Source of the DNA: JAJDTT01 sp965116695 | Lineage (GTDB): Bacteria; Acidobacteriota; UBA6911; RPQK01; JAJDTT01 | Assembly: GCA_965116695.1 (NCBI GenBank) | Contig: OZ220706.1 | Location: 868,001-932,000, forward strand | Reading direction: 5' to 3' | Length of the DNA stretch: 64,000 nt | Shown here: piece by piece, positions 26,565 through 35,623 of the stretch | Layout of the letters: the number at the start of each line of letters is the position of its first letter | Numbering within the stretch: the stretch's first letter is position 1 | The notes under the pieces: generated by a model | What the model saw: the letters and a program-made list of their open reading frames with translations, nothing else | The model's database searches: none | Told to the model about the DNA's origin: nothing | Program-made: the position numbers and the translations under genes

Positions 26565-27551
26565 ATGTCAACCCAGATTTCCCTCCTTCCCGACTCCAAG
26601 GCCGAGCAGGAACCACTCGTCTTCCTCAAGGACCGAATGGTCCCGGCCTCTCAAGCGTCCATCGCCATCTATGACGCCGGCATCATCCTGGGAGCCACCG
26701 TGACCGACATGACGCGGACCTTCCATCACCGCCCCTTCCGGCTGGAAGACCACATCGACCGGTTCTATCGCTCCGCCAGGTACACCCGGATCCGGCCTCC
26801 CTTCGGCCGGGACCGGATGGAGGAGGTGTCCCGGGAGCTGGTGCGCCAAAACGCCAAGCTCATCCCGCCCGAGCAGGAACTGTCGCTGGTCCACTTCATG
26901 ACGGCCGGGGAAATCGCCTCCTATTCCGCGTTGCCGGGAACCTCCAAGGAGATGGCGCCGACCCTCTGCATCCACACCTTCCCTGTTCCGTTCGAGGCCT
27001 TCACCCACCTCTTCACGGAGGGGGCTCACGTGGTCACCCCCTCGATCCGCCACTACCCTCCCCAATGCGTGGATTCCAAGATCAAGCATCGCAGCCGGAT
27101 GAATCAGTGGCTGGCGGACCAGGAGACCCACCAGGTGGATCCCCGCGGGATCACGCTTCTGCTGGATCTGGACGGCAACGTGACCGAGACCAGCGGCTCC
27201 AACTTCGCCATCGTCCGGGACGGCGCGGTGATCGCTCCTTCGGCCCGCAATACCCTGCAGGGGGTGAGTCTCCTGACCGTCTCCGAACTCTGCCGGGAAC
27301 TGGGCATTCCCTACGAGCAGCGGGATTTCCAGGTCTACGACGTCATGAACGCCGACGAGGCGTTGCTGCTGACCACGCCCTACTGCATGGCCCCGGTGAC
27401 GCGAATCAATGGAGCCGCCATCGGCGACGGCACCGCCGGCGGACCCGTCTTTCGCCGCCTCATCGACGCCTGGAGCGAGCGCGTCGGCCTGGACATCGTC
27501 GGCCAGATCATGGGCCGGACGGCGATCTCGTCGAGCGCGGGATCGAGCTGA
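26565..27551 (+). CDS. Class IV (branched-chain/D-amino-acid type) aminotransferase
   Basis: A 328-residue PLP enzyme of fold type IV. The segment AIYDAGIILGATVTDMTRTF is the family start, followed by DSKIKHRSRMNQWLAD with the candidate PLP lysine. LLLDLDGNVTETSGSNFAIV and the closing EALLLTTPYCMAPVTRINGAA form the cofactor site. It transfers amino groups between an amino acid and a keto acid; the substrate is unknown. It lies in a tight plus-strand run with the aldo/keto reductase (3 bp) and the dehydrogenase (5 bp), so the three likely serve one pathway. Confidence 0.87.
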   Translation: MSTQISLLPDSKAEQEPLVFLKDRMVPASQASIAIYDAGIILGATVTDMTRTFHHRPFRLEDHIDRFYRSARYTRIRPPFGRDRMEEVSRELVRQNAKLIPPEQELSLVHFMTAGEIASYSALPGTSKEMAPTLCIHTFPVPFEAFTHLFTEGAHVVTPSIRHYPPQCVDSKIKHRSRMNQWLADQETHQVDPRGITLLLDLDGNVTETSGSNFAIVRDGAVIAPSARNTLQGVSLLTVSELCRELGIPYEQRDFQVYDVMNADEALLLTTPYCMAPVTRINGAAIGDGTAGGPVFRRLIDAWSERVGLDIVGQIMGRTAISSSAGSS

Positions 27552-27556
27552 GTCCC

Positions 27557-28498
27557 ATGGGTTCCGAACGAATCGCCGTACTGGGCCTGGGAACCATGGG
27601 GCACGGGATCGCCCAGGTCTTCGCCTCAACCGGCCATTCCGTCCGCTGCTACGATTCCGCGGCCCGGGCGCGGGACACCCTGAACGACCGGATCCGAACC
27701 AATATGCACCAGAAGGCCCGGCTGGGACTCTCCCCGGAACTGGACCCGGAGGCGGTGATCGGCCGGATCGAGGTCGTCTCCGAGTTGGAACCCTCCGTTC
27801 GGGGAGCCGATTTCATCGTGGAGGCGGTCCGGGAAGATCTTCCCACGAAGAAGGATCTCTTCAAACGTCTGGAGGATCTGGTTTCCGATGAGACGGTCCT
27901 GGCCAGCAACACCTCCACCTTTCCCATGACCGAGATGGCCCGCGGTCTCCGGCATCCGCAACGGACGCTGGTGACCCATTGGTTCAATCCGCCCCACATC
28001 ATCCCCCTGGTGGAAGTGGTCCCCGGCTGCGAGACCAATGAGGAAACCGTTGGGAGGACCATGGACCTGCTGGAACGGAATGGCAAACTGGCGATCCGGC
28101 TTCACAAGGAGGTTCCCGGGTTCCTGGTCAACCGGATTCAGGCCGCCGTCTTCCGCGAGATCTGGGATCTGGTGGAGCAGGGCGTCGCTACCCCGGAACA
28201 GGTCGACCAGGCGGTGAGCGCCAGCATCGGGCTCCGATTGGCCGCAGCCGGACCCTTCGAGATCGCGGACTTCGCCGGCCTCGACATCACCGGCCACGTC
28301 TTCGGCCACCTGCTGAAGGAGATCTCGTCAAGCCGGAGTCTTCCGCCCGCCGTGGACCGCCTGGTCAAGGCTGGGCGCTACGGCGTCAAGAGCGGACGGG
28401 GGATCTACGACTACACTCCCGAACGGATCGAGGAGCGGCAGTCGCGCCGCGATCGCCTTTTTCTTCAGTTGGTCGACCTGCTGCACACCGATCGATAG
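27557..28498 (+). CDS. 3-hydroxyacyl-CoA dehydrogenase family protein
   Basis: A 313-residue NAD-dependent dehydrogenase. The Rossmann motif LGLGTMGHGIAQVFASTGH opens the protein. The catalytic region is LASNTSTF followed by VTHWFNPPHIIPLVEVVPG, with the active-site His. The helical C-domain contains PGFLVNRIQAAVFREIWDLVE and the YGVKSGRGIYDY motif. It oxidises 3-hydroxy acids or their CoA esters; the non-CoA hydroxy-acid branch is possible given the neighbours. Start ATG 27557 lies 5 bp after the aminotransferase stop, so it belongs to the same operon. Confidence 0.9.
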   Translation: MGSERIAVLGLGTMGHGIAQVFASTGHSVRCYDSAARARDTLNDRIRTNMHQKARLGLSPELDPEAVIGRIEVVSELEPSVRGADFIVEAVREDLPTKKDLFKRLEDLVSDETVLASNTSTFPMTEMARGLRHPQRTLVTHWFNPPHIIPLVEVVPGCETNEETVGRTMDLLERNGKLAIRLHKEVPGFLVNRIQAAVFREIWDLVEQGVATPEQVDQAVSASIGLRLAAAGPFEIADFAGLDITGHVFGHLLKEISSSRSLPPAVDRLVKAGRYGVKSGRGIYDYTPERIEERQSRRDRLFLQLVDLLHTDR

Positions 28499-28511
28499 CC
28501 CAAACGACGAA

Positions 28512-28534
28512 GGGCGGCCACCCAAGGGCCGCCC
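28512..28534. repeat. GC-rich palindrome, copy 1 of a dispersed intergenic family
   Basis: GGGCGGCC (28512-28519) pairs with GGCCGCCC (28527-28534) across a 7-base loop, and the repeat continues into CCTACG. It sits 13 bp after the dehydrogenase stop and before the end of a convergent gene. It could act as a bidirectional terminator, although there is no T-run. Related copies are at about 37334 and 63488. Confidence 0.6.
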
Positions 28535-28560
28535 CTACGTTCGCTGTCATCCATCCATCG

Positions 28561-29994
28561 TCAGTCGGTAAAACGGAAGGAGTAGAGGTCCGCGTTTTCC
28601 AAGCGGAAACGGACCCGGATCGTCTGTCCGGCCAGCGATCCCACGTCGGGCTGGATCGTCTCTTCCTCGCTGGGGGTTTCCTGGCTGCAGGGACACTGCT
28701 TCCAGTTGACGAGGATCCGGGTTGAATCGCCGGTCAGGGCAGGGCAATCGACCAGAGCATAGCCTGGGATGGGGCGTCCCTCCTGATCCTGAAACTCCAC
28801 CCGAAGCTGACCTCCGGGGCGGGCCCGGAAATTCACCTCGAGGCGGCTGCCCGAGAACTTGAGGGGATGGGTGACCAGATCGCCCCCGCCGGGCCCGCCG
28901 CTGGCCGACACGAAACCGTCGCTGCGGTAGGTGAAGCGCCGCAACCGGGTGTCCGGCCCTTCGTAGTAGGCCTCGGAAGCATAGACCGACATCTCCCCAG
29001 GCCGGTCCGGCAATTCCAGCAGGCCCCACGTCATGTAGTTGCTGCGGTTCCCTGCCCGGTCCTTGGGCGCATCCTCGGGAATCACCGGTTCGTTCCAACG
29101 GTGGAAGGTGAGCCCGTCGCGACTCGCCATGAAGATGGGCTCCACGCGCTGCCCCTGGTCGGGCAGATAGCGGGTGGGGAAACCGATGAGGATGTGGGGA
29201 GCCCGATGGTAGGCCCGGATGGCGTTGGTGTAGAGATGCTGGTTGGGGGATCCCGGATATTTCAGGAGCACGGGATCGGTCCAGTTGACGAAATCGTCGG
29301 AAGTGCCGGTCATGATGGCGCGCACGCGGTTGACGAAGATGCGGTGGTACTCGCGGTACTTGCCGATCTGCGGATCCCAGAAAGCCAGGTTCTGGGAATC
29401 GAAAGCCCCTTCGGTGATGACCGGTTCGTCCTTGATCAACGACCAGTGGATGCCGTCAGGAGACTGGTAGACGTAGAGGCCCTTCTTCCCCAACGGACGT
29501 CCCCGGGAGATCCCCTTGTAGCGCGCCTCCGGGGGAGCGTCGGGGTTGCCGTCCTTGAAGGCGACGAAACAATGGGTGCCGATCCCGTCCAGGATGATGT
29601 TGTTCTGCTTCGATCCCTCGTACTCCACAATCCCCAGGTTGGGCTTGGTCCAATTGATCCCGTCACGGCTCTCGGCATAACAGGTCACCTCCGGATGGGT
29701 GGCTTTCCTGGCCTCCACGTCCCAGTTGGATCCCCGGTAGTACATGCGGTAGAGATCGCCGTCCTGGAAGATGGTGTAGTAGGCGCTGGTGTTCCCCTCC
29801 CAGGGCTCGCCGGTCACCAAGACCACTTCCTGTGGCTCGGGCCGATGCAACTGAAGGCGGGCGTCGCCCGTGATCTCATGGATCAGGTGCCGGTCCACGA
29901 ACAGCTCCCGGCGCGAGCCGATGTCGATGACGCCGGCGATGGCGGTCGACAGAGAGAGCGTCATGACGGTGAGCAGGGTGCAGATCTGGTTCAT
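28561..29994 (-). CDS. Secreted five-bladed beta-propeller protein (glycosyl hydrolase family 43/32-like fold)
   Basis: A 477-residue secreted protein. A signal peptide (about residues 1-20) precedes IGSRRELFVDRHLIHEI. The fold is suggested by repeated propeller-like motifs such as YRMYYRGSNW, TCYAESRDGINWTKP, VYQSPDGIHWS and MASRDGLTFHRWNEPV; this style is shared with GH43/GH32/GH130-like domains. Catalytic acids cannot be assigned. ATG 29994 is chosen because GAGGAGAATT lies just before it; the frame is open further upstream. The gene is divergent from the PQQ-type propeller gene, with a 191-bp shared control region. Confidence 0.7.
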   Translation of the reverse strand: MNQICTLLTVMTLSLSTAIAGVIDIGSRRELFVDRHLIHEITGDARLQLHRPEPQEVVLVTGEPWEGNTSAYYTIFQDGDLYRMYYRGSNWDVEARKATHPEVTCYAESRDGINWTKPNLGIVEYEGSKQNNIILDGIGTHCFVAFKDGNPDAPPEARYKGISRGRPLGKKGLYVYQSPDGIHWSLIKDEPVITEGAFDSQNLAFWDPQIGKYREYHRIFVNRVRAIMTGTSDDFVNWTDPVLLKYPGSPNQHLYTNAIRAYHRAPHILIGFPTRYLPDQGQRVEPIFMASRDGLTFHRWNEPVIPEDAPKDRAGNRSNYMTWGLLELPDRPGEMSVYASEAYYEGPDTRLRRFTYRSDGFVSASGGPGGGDLVTHPLKFSGSRLEVNFRARPGGQLRVEFQDQEGRPIPGYALVDCPALTGDSTRILVNWKQCPCSQETPSEEETIQPDVGSLAGQTIRVRFRLENADLYSFRFTD

Positions 29995-30185
29995 TTCGAA
30001 TTCTCCTCGGTTCCACTCCTCGATCGTTGCAATTGCAGCGCCGTATTGTAGCAGCCCGGATGATACGGGTCGCCGAAACCGCCGAACCGGCGTGGCGACG
30101 ATCGCCGGGGACTGATATTGTCGCCAGCAGACCCGCCGTCTCTTGGAACCGGTACCGGGAACGACGACGCTGGGAGGAAAAATCC

Positions 30186-31619
30186 ATGAAGAAAATCTAC
30201 TTCGTCTGCGCCGGGATGCTGGGATTGACGCTGGCCGCCGCATTTTCCCCTCCGGTGGATTTCGATGTGCAATGGCCCAACTGGCGCGGTCCTGACCATA
30301 CGGGCATGGCCCGCACGGGAGCGCCGGTGCGCTGGAGCACCACCGAGAATGTCAAGTGGAAGACCCCCATCCCCGGAAAGGGCCACTCGACTCCCATCAT
30401 CTGGGAAGACAGGATCTACCTCACCACCGCCATCCCCACGTCTCCCATCCCCGAAGCTCCCAGGCGCCAGTTGACCGGGCGGCCACGGGGGGAACGAGGC
30501 GAAGGCAGGCCCGACCGGCGACGGCAGCCGCGGGCGGAGCGCGGCGAGGGCCGGCCCGACCCGGAACGGCGGCGGCGCATGCGGGAACAATTCCGGCGCC
30601 GCATGCAAATGACGTTGGTGGAGCACAAGTTCGAGGTCCTGTGCCTGGACAAGGAGACGGGGAAGATCCTGTGGCGGCAGACGGCAACGACAGAGACGCC
30701 TCACGAAGGTTACCACCGGCTCTACGGCAGCTTCGCCTCCAATTCCGCGGCCACCGACGGCCGTCACCTTTACGCCTTCTTCGGCTCCCGGGGCCTCTTC
30801 GTCTACGACCTGGACGGGAACCTGGCCTGGAAAAAGAACTTCGGCGTGAAGATGAGAATGCGCAACGGCTTCGGAGAGGGGACGGCGCCGGTCCTTCACG
30901 GCGATACCCTGATCCTCAACTTCGACCACGAGGGACAGTCCTTCATTCTGGCTCTGGACAAAAACACGGGAAAGGAAATCTGGCGCCGGGACCGGGACGA
31001 GCGGAGCACGTGGACCACACCCCTGGTCACGGAGCACGCGGGGAAGACCCAGGTCATCGTGACCGGAGACAACAAGGTTCGCAGCTACGACATCGCCAAC
31101 GGCGACCTGATCTGGGAATGCGGCGGCCTGGGAACGAACCCGGTCCCCATGCCGGTCCGGCACCGCGACACGGTGATCGTGATGACGGGACACCGCAGCC
31201 CCAACATGCTGGCCATTCGACTGGACCGAACGGGTGACCTGACCGATACCGACGCGGTCCTCTGGACCAACCAGCGGGGAAACGCCTACACCGCCTGTCC
31301 CATTTACGACGACGGGAAGCTCTACGTGCTGACGGACCGGGGACTGATCAGTTGCTTCGACGCCGACACCGGCAAACCCTTCTACCACCAGCAACGCCTG
31401 CCCAACCCCTACCAGTTCAAGGCGTCTCCGGTGGGTTCCGAAGGCCGGCTCTACCTGGCCAGCGAGCAGGGCGACGTCATCGTTCTCAAAATGGGTGAGG
31501 AATACAACGTGGTGGCGGTGAACTCCATGCCGGACCACTTCTTCATCTCGTCGCCGGTGATCGTGGACAACCAGCTCTTCCTCCGCAGCCAGGACGCCCT
31601 CTATTGCATCAGCGAGTGA
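30186..31619 (+). CDS. Secreted PQQ-binding-like beta-propeller protein with an Arg-rich insert
   Basis: A 477-residue secreted protein, paralogous to the product of 749-2074 (shared HSTPIIWE(D), GEGTAPVLHGDTL, WECGGLG, YRQ/YFKASPVGSEGRLY-type blades). The distinctive feature is an insertion near residues 98-142 made mostly of Arg, Glu, Gly and Pro, with the octapeptide ERGEGRPD occurring twice; the paralogue lacks it. The insert looks like a low-complexity expansion between blades. No enzyme activity is assigned. GGGAGG is upstream of ATG 30186. Function is probably a periplasmic scaffold or polymer-binding role, by analogy with BamB-like proteins. Confidence 0.82.
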   Translation: MKKIYFVCAGMLGLTLAAAFSPPVDFDVQWPNWRGPDHTGMARTGAPVRWSTTENVKWKTPIPGKGHSTPIIWEDRIYLTTAIPTSPIPEAPRRQLTGRPRGERGEGRPDRRRQPRAERGEGRPDPERRRRMREQFRRRMQMTLVEHKFEVLCLDKETGKILWRQTATTETPHEGYHRLYGSFASNSAATDGRHLYAFFGSRGLFVYDLDGNLAWKKNFGVKMRMRNGFGEGTAPVLHGDTLILNFDHEGQSFILALDKNTGKEIWRRDRDERSTWTTPLVTEHAGKTQVIVTGDNKVRSYDIANGDLIWECGGLGTNPVPMPVRHRDTVIVMTGHRSPNMLAIRLDRTGDLTDTDAVLWTNQRGNAYTACPIYDDGKLYVLTDRGLISCFDADTGKPFYHQQRLPNPYQFKASPVGSEGRLYLASEQGDVIVLKMGEEYNVVAVNSMPDHFFISSPVIVDNQLFLRSQDALYCISE

Positions 31620-31751
31620 CTATTCGCCAACGTATACTCGATATGCGATGCTCTGGGCTCTAGCCCTCCATGACAAGAAAGTAGCCCCTTTCGCCGATGG
31701 AAGGGCCCGTACTAGTGAAAACCGGGCCGTTACTCCCAAAATAAAGGGCCG

Positions 31752-33146
31752 ATGCGGGTTCTCAAGACGATCAGACCGACCCCTGAACAACTTGTAATCT
31801 TGGGGGATGACCGTCCGGGATTCCGTTTGATCCGGGGTGCTGCAGGTAGTGGCAAGACCACGACGGCACTAATGCGGCTGCGCCAGCTTTGTTCCTCTCG
31901 AATTGCACGCAAAGCCCGTCTCAACCTTAGCGAACCTGTACAGGTGTTGGTGCTAACGTTTAATCGGACGCTTCGAGGCTATGTTGAACAGCTCGCAACT
32001 GAGCAGGTGCGAACTTCGGACGACATCTGTTTGACAGTGGAGACATTCTCTCGTTGGGCACAGCGTCTGTGTGGACCGCGAGAAATCATAGATCAATCCG
32101 TGATGCGAAGATTGTTGAAGGCCGCCGGCTTTGCAGTCCATCTCGACTACTTCATGGACGAGGTGCAGTACATTCTGGGACGATTTCAGGCTGACGACCG
32201 GAATCGGTACCTCAGTGTACGAAGAACAGGTCGTGGTCGAGCGCCAGCCGTAATTCAACATACACGTGCAAGACTTCTCGACGATGTGATCGCACCCTAC
32301 GAACGAATCAAGGATCGACGTGGCGCAGTCGATTGGAATGACATCGCTCTCGATGCCGGTAGGGCGACGAGCCAAGGATATGACGTGGTCGTTGTGGACG
32401 AAACGCAGGACCTCTCAGCAAACCAGATTCGCGCCGTGTTAGCACACCTGAATCCCGACCACACCACGACCTTTATCGTGGATGCCATGCAAAGAATTTA
32501 CCCACAGGCATTCCTCTGGCGTGAGGTCGGGCTGCGTATTCGTCCCCAGATGGTATTCATGCTTAAGGTAAACCATCGCAACACAGTGGAGATTGCGCAA
32601 TTTGCCGCCTCCATTGTTCGGGGACTGCCAGATGAGGATGATGGCGTCCTGCCGAACCCAGACGCCTGCCAGCGTCGTGGTGAACGACCTGAGATCGTTG
32701 TTGGGAAATACAGCGCGCAAATGAAGCACATGTTGGACCGTGTTCAACCTTTCCTAGCAGCCGGCGATAGCGTCGCCATTCTTCAACCCCGCGGCGGAGG
32801 GTGGTTCGACTACGTCAGGGCCACACTGCGCAGCCAACAAATAAGTTTCTGCGAGTTGATCCGACAAAGAAACTGGCCAACGGGACCGGAGCAGATTGCC
32901 CTCTCCACCATCCACTCGGCAAAGGGTCTCGAATTCGATCACGTGCTTTTGCCAGGATTGAACCAGGAGGTCACGCCCCATGGAACGGAAGAAGGGGACG
33001 GCACGCTCGACTCACTCAGGCGGCTGTTGGCAATGGGTATCGGCCGCGCTCGCAAGACCGTGTCGGTGGGGTACAAATCGGGAGAACAGTCCACCTTGAT
33101 CGGTCTATTCGACCCGACGACCTACGAACGGGTGGAGCTCGGATGA
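31752..33146 (+). CDS. UvrD/Rep-like superfamily 1 helicase (helicase component of a DarT-ARH operon)
   Basis: A 464-residue SF1A helicase-like ATPase. Walker A GAAGSGKT is at 29-36, and motif II DETQD at 216-220 in the stretch GYDVVVVDETQDLS. Later motifs are FMLKVNHRN, the diagnostic ALSTIHSAKGLEFDHVLLPG, and an AMGIGRARK motif VI. The core motifs are complete, so it should be active, but at 464 residues it is much shorter than a typical UvrD, with reduced 1B/2B inserts. Its stop overlaps the start of the DarT-like gene (ATGATGA), which fits one translationally coupled unit. The DNA here is less GC-rich than the flanks. Confidence 0.85.
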   Translation: MRVLKTIRPTPEQLVILGDDRPGFRLIRGAAGSGKTTTALMRLRQLCSSRIARKARLNLSEPVQVLVLTFNRTLRGYVEQLATEQVRTSDDICLTVETFSRWAQRLCGPREIIDQSVMRRLLKAAGFAVHLDYFMDEVQYILGRFQADDRNRYLSVRRTGRGRAPAVIQHTRARLLDDVIAPYERIKDRRGAVDWNDIALDAGRATSQGYDVVVVDETQDLSANQIRAVLAHLNPDHTTTFIVDAMQRIYPQAFLWREVGLRIRPQMVFMLKVNHRNTVEIAQFAASIVRGLPDEDDGVLPNPDACQRRGERPEIVVGKYSAQMKHMLDRVQPFLAAGDSVAILQPRGGGWFDYVRATLRSQQISFCELIRQRNWPTGPEQIALSTIHSAKGLEFDHVLLPGLNQEVTPHGTEEGDGTLDSLRRLLAMGIGRARKTVSVGYKSGEQSTLIGLFDPTTYERVELG

Positions 33147-33838
33147 TGACTACAGACAGACTTCCGGTGGCCCGTCCTCGGACATCAGAAGAAATCGGGC
33201 GTCTGCCTCCGCGACCGGAGATCGTAGCTTCCGCTCGGGCGCGGAGTATAAAGGATGTGGTCCATTTCACTACGTTGACAGGCGCGCTCGGTATATTGGC
33301 TGCGGGTGCGGTCAAGAGCCGGAAGCGGCTTCCGCATGATCGTTACCTTGAACACGTATACCGCCCCAACGCAGAACTTCGCAAGGACATTGCGTGGCTT
33401 GACTATGTGAATCTGTCCATCTCGCGGATCAACGACTGGATGTTCGAGAGTTCCGAGCGGTGGCATGCAGTAGAGGCTAATCCGTGGGTCTTGCTGTCTT
33501 TCGATCCTGAAATCCTCGGGCATCCCGGCGTCGTGTTCGCCACGACGAATAACATCTACCCGGCGTGCAGGCGGGCCGAAGGGGTGGCCGGATTCGAGCG
33601 CCTATTTGCAGATGAGGTTCGCGGGCGATACGGCGAACGGCACGACCGAAGGAGAAAGCGGCCGGAATGGACCACGGACCGTCAAGCCGAGGTTCTCTAT
33701 CCGGGCGAGTTGTCATGCGATCATCTGCAACGAATCGACGTTCAGGACGAGGAGATCATAGACACCGTCTACGGTATCAAGGGTGGTCTGAACCTGGATG
33801 ATTTTCCGGTCTGCTACGCACCGGAGGTATTTGAATGA
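33143..33838 (+). CDS. DarT-like ssDNA thymidine ADP-ribosyltransferase family protein (DUF4433)
   Basis: A 231-residue protein with DarT-family layout. A VHFTTLTGALGIL segment corresponds to the NAD-binding HxT-type start, LDYVNLSISRINDWMF (about 86-101) to the DYVPL-R region, and DRQAEVLYP (about 179-187) to the QAE motif that holds the catalytic Glu (Glu183). DarT toxins attach ADP-ribose to thymidine in single-stranded DNA. Recognition is by motif only, without alignment. ATG 33143 overlaps the helicase stop; its own stop overlaps the next ATG (ATGA at 33835). A gene needing an antidote is expected to sit next to one, and the hydrolase immediately downstream fits. Confidence 0.78.
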   Translation: MMTTDRLPVARPRTSEEIGRLPPRPEIVASARARSIKDVVHFTTLTGALGILAAGAVKSRKRLPHDRYLEHVYRPNAELRKDIAWLDYVNLSISRINDWMFESSERWHAVEANPWVLLSFDPEILGHPGVVFATTNNIYPACRRAEGVAGFERLFADEVRGRYGERHDRRRKRPEWTTDRQAEVLYPGELSCDHLQRIDVQDEEIIDTVYGIKGGLNLDDFPVCYAPEVFE

Positions 33839-35562
33839 GCACAGGAAGCCGGCTTCCTTACGGCACACCGAACGTAAATGAATCACCTGCTAACCACTCC
33901 TCTGCTTCTGACTTCACCGAACGCTGCACCCGAACAAGACGATCCGCCCTTTGGGCGGCGTATGGTGACGCTCTTGGATGGATCAGTGAATTGACGAATG
34001 GAGCGGGACTCAAGCGAAGAACTGGGGGGCTTCCTTTACATGAGCCCATTGCCTGGAAAAGGCGTATCGGCGGCCGCACCGGCGTAACAGCTTCGCTTCC
34101 CAAGGGGTGCTATTCCGACGACTCGCAGTTGCGCCTCGCTACCGGCCGAGCGATCCGTCCCGATGGATTCGACGTAGAGGCGTTTGCCAAGGTCGAGCTT
34201 CCCGTCTGGCTGAGTTACGCGCTCGGGGGCGGCAGATCTACCAGCGTAGCGGCAACGCGCCTTGGCAAAACCCGGTCATCGTGGTTCGCCAATTCCTTCA
34301 AGGGCTGGACGATGTCCGGAGGCAATGGAGCCGCGATGCGGGTTCAGCCCCATATCTGGGCTGCCCGAACACTGGACAACCCCGAAAGTTTTATCCCGGA
34401 CGTCGTCCGAAACACGATCTGCACACATTCACATCCAAGAGGATTGATGGGAGCAATTCTTCACGCACTGAGTGTCGCTCGATCGATTTCGACCGGAAGC
34501 TGCCCATCACCAGGCGATTTGCAGGCCGACATTGACGTTGCCGCGAGCCTGTCCACGATCATGACCCGCGACACCGAATTTCAGTATTGGCTCACAGCGT
34601 TCGAGCGGGATTCGGGGTCCTTCAACGACGCTTGGGCACAAGCGATCACTGAGGCCAGAGAGACCTTTAAACTCGTCGCCGAGCCCACGGCTGATAGGAC
34701 AGGAGCGGAACGCTACAAAGACATTGTCGATAGTCTAGATCTCCGCAACCCGATCTGTCGAGGGAGCGGCACGCTGACGGCAGTAGCAGCGGTCGGGTTG
34801 ACGTGGTGCGAGACACGTCCGGTGGAAACCATGCGTATTGCGGCCAACGCCCTCGGCACTGATACAGATACCATTGCTACGATGGCTGGTGCCATTCTTG
34901 GCGCGACCGCCAGGGTCGATCCACCGATTGACGTGCTCGATGCGGAACTGTTTCGAACGGAGGCAGATCGGCTGACGGAGATTGCAGCAGGTGGCACACC
35001 GCCGGGTCATTTTTATCCCGACCTGCTGCGCTGGTCGGCGCCGAAAACACGAGCCGATGCGCTAGTCCGTTCTGACGGAACATACGTTGTCCGTGGCTTG
35101 GGTCGCGTCGCCGACACACATAGCGAACCCCTTGTGGGACCAGGCGGCAAGTTTCTGTGGCAGTGGCTCAAGCTCGAATCCGGTCAGACACTGTTGATCA
35201 AGCGCCGCCCAAAGCTCTCACGGGAAATCTCGGCTGATCGCCGGCCTGTTGTTAAGGAACAAGTGACCGCAACGGACAAACCTGCAGTCGAAGGAAGGGG
35301 ACGACCGGATTCGTTCAAATCACCGTCGGGCCATCGGTCTGCAAGTGGACGGACAGCCGTCGCGCCAACGCAGTCCGCGATAGCTTCGCAACCCTCCGAC
35401 CGGTCGGTTGCAGCGACGCTCTCGTTGGTGGAGAAACACATCGACGACGACAAGGTCGTTGGACGCGCCCTCAGAAAAGTAGTCCGGAAAGGAACTCGGG
35501 GCGAAATTCACGAATTCGCTGGGAAACTGATCGATCTCCTTCGCGATTCCGGAAGGTTGTAG
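33835..35562 (+). CDS. ADP-ribosylglycohydrolase (DraG/ARH) family protein with C-terminal extension
   Basis: A 575-residue protein. The ARH domain is complete: GDALG at 44-48, YSDDS at 93-97 and DTDT at 343-346, which together hold the two Mg ions used to release ADP-ribose. An HSHP motif (199-202 region) and a SGGNGAAMRV motif are also as in the family. The last 200 residues (from about 375) are not part of the ARH fold; they end in a Lys/Arg-rich helical region, and no known domain was recognised there. It starts inside the end of the DarT-like gene. The likely job is removal of the ADP-ribose that the preceding enzyme adds. Confidence 0.88.
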   Translation: MSTGSRLPYGTPNVNESPANHSSASDFTERCTRTRRSALWAAYGDALGWISELTNGAGLKRRTGGLPLHEPIAWKRRIGGRTGVTASLPKGCYSDDSQLRLATGRAIRPDGFDVEAFAKVELPVWLSYALGGGRSTSVAATRLGKTRSSWFANSFKGWTMSGGNGAAMRVQPHIWAARTLDNPESFIPDVVRNTICTHSHPRGLMGAILHALSVARSISTGSCPSPGDLQADIDVAASLSTIMTRDTEFQYWLTAFERDSGSFNDAWAQAITEARETFKLVAEPTADRTGAERYKDIVDSLDLRNPICRGSGTLTAVAAVGLTWCETRPVETMRIAANALGTDTDTIATMAGAILGATARVDPPIDVLDAELFRTEADRLTEIAAGGTPPGHFYPDLLRWSAPKTRADALVRSDGTYVVRGLGRVADTHSEPLVGPGGKFLWQWLKLESGQTLLIKRRPKLSREISADRRPVVKEQVTATDKPAVEGRGRPDSFKSPSGHRSASGRTAVAPTQSAIASQPSDRSVAATLSLVEKHIDDDKVVGRALRKVVRKGTRGEIHEFAGKLIDLLRDSGRL

Positions 35563-35623
35563 CGGTTCCCTTTCCGTCTGACCGAACAGTCATCGGCAGC
35601 GGACGCAAGCATCAGGACGGACC

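Noticed and set aside
31704..31728. GGCCCG/CGGGCC stem after the PQQ-propeller gene as a terminator
   Set aside because: Only a 6-bp stem with a 13-base loop and no T-run; not enough to call.
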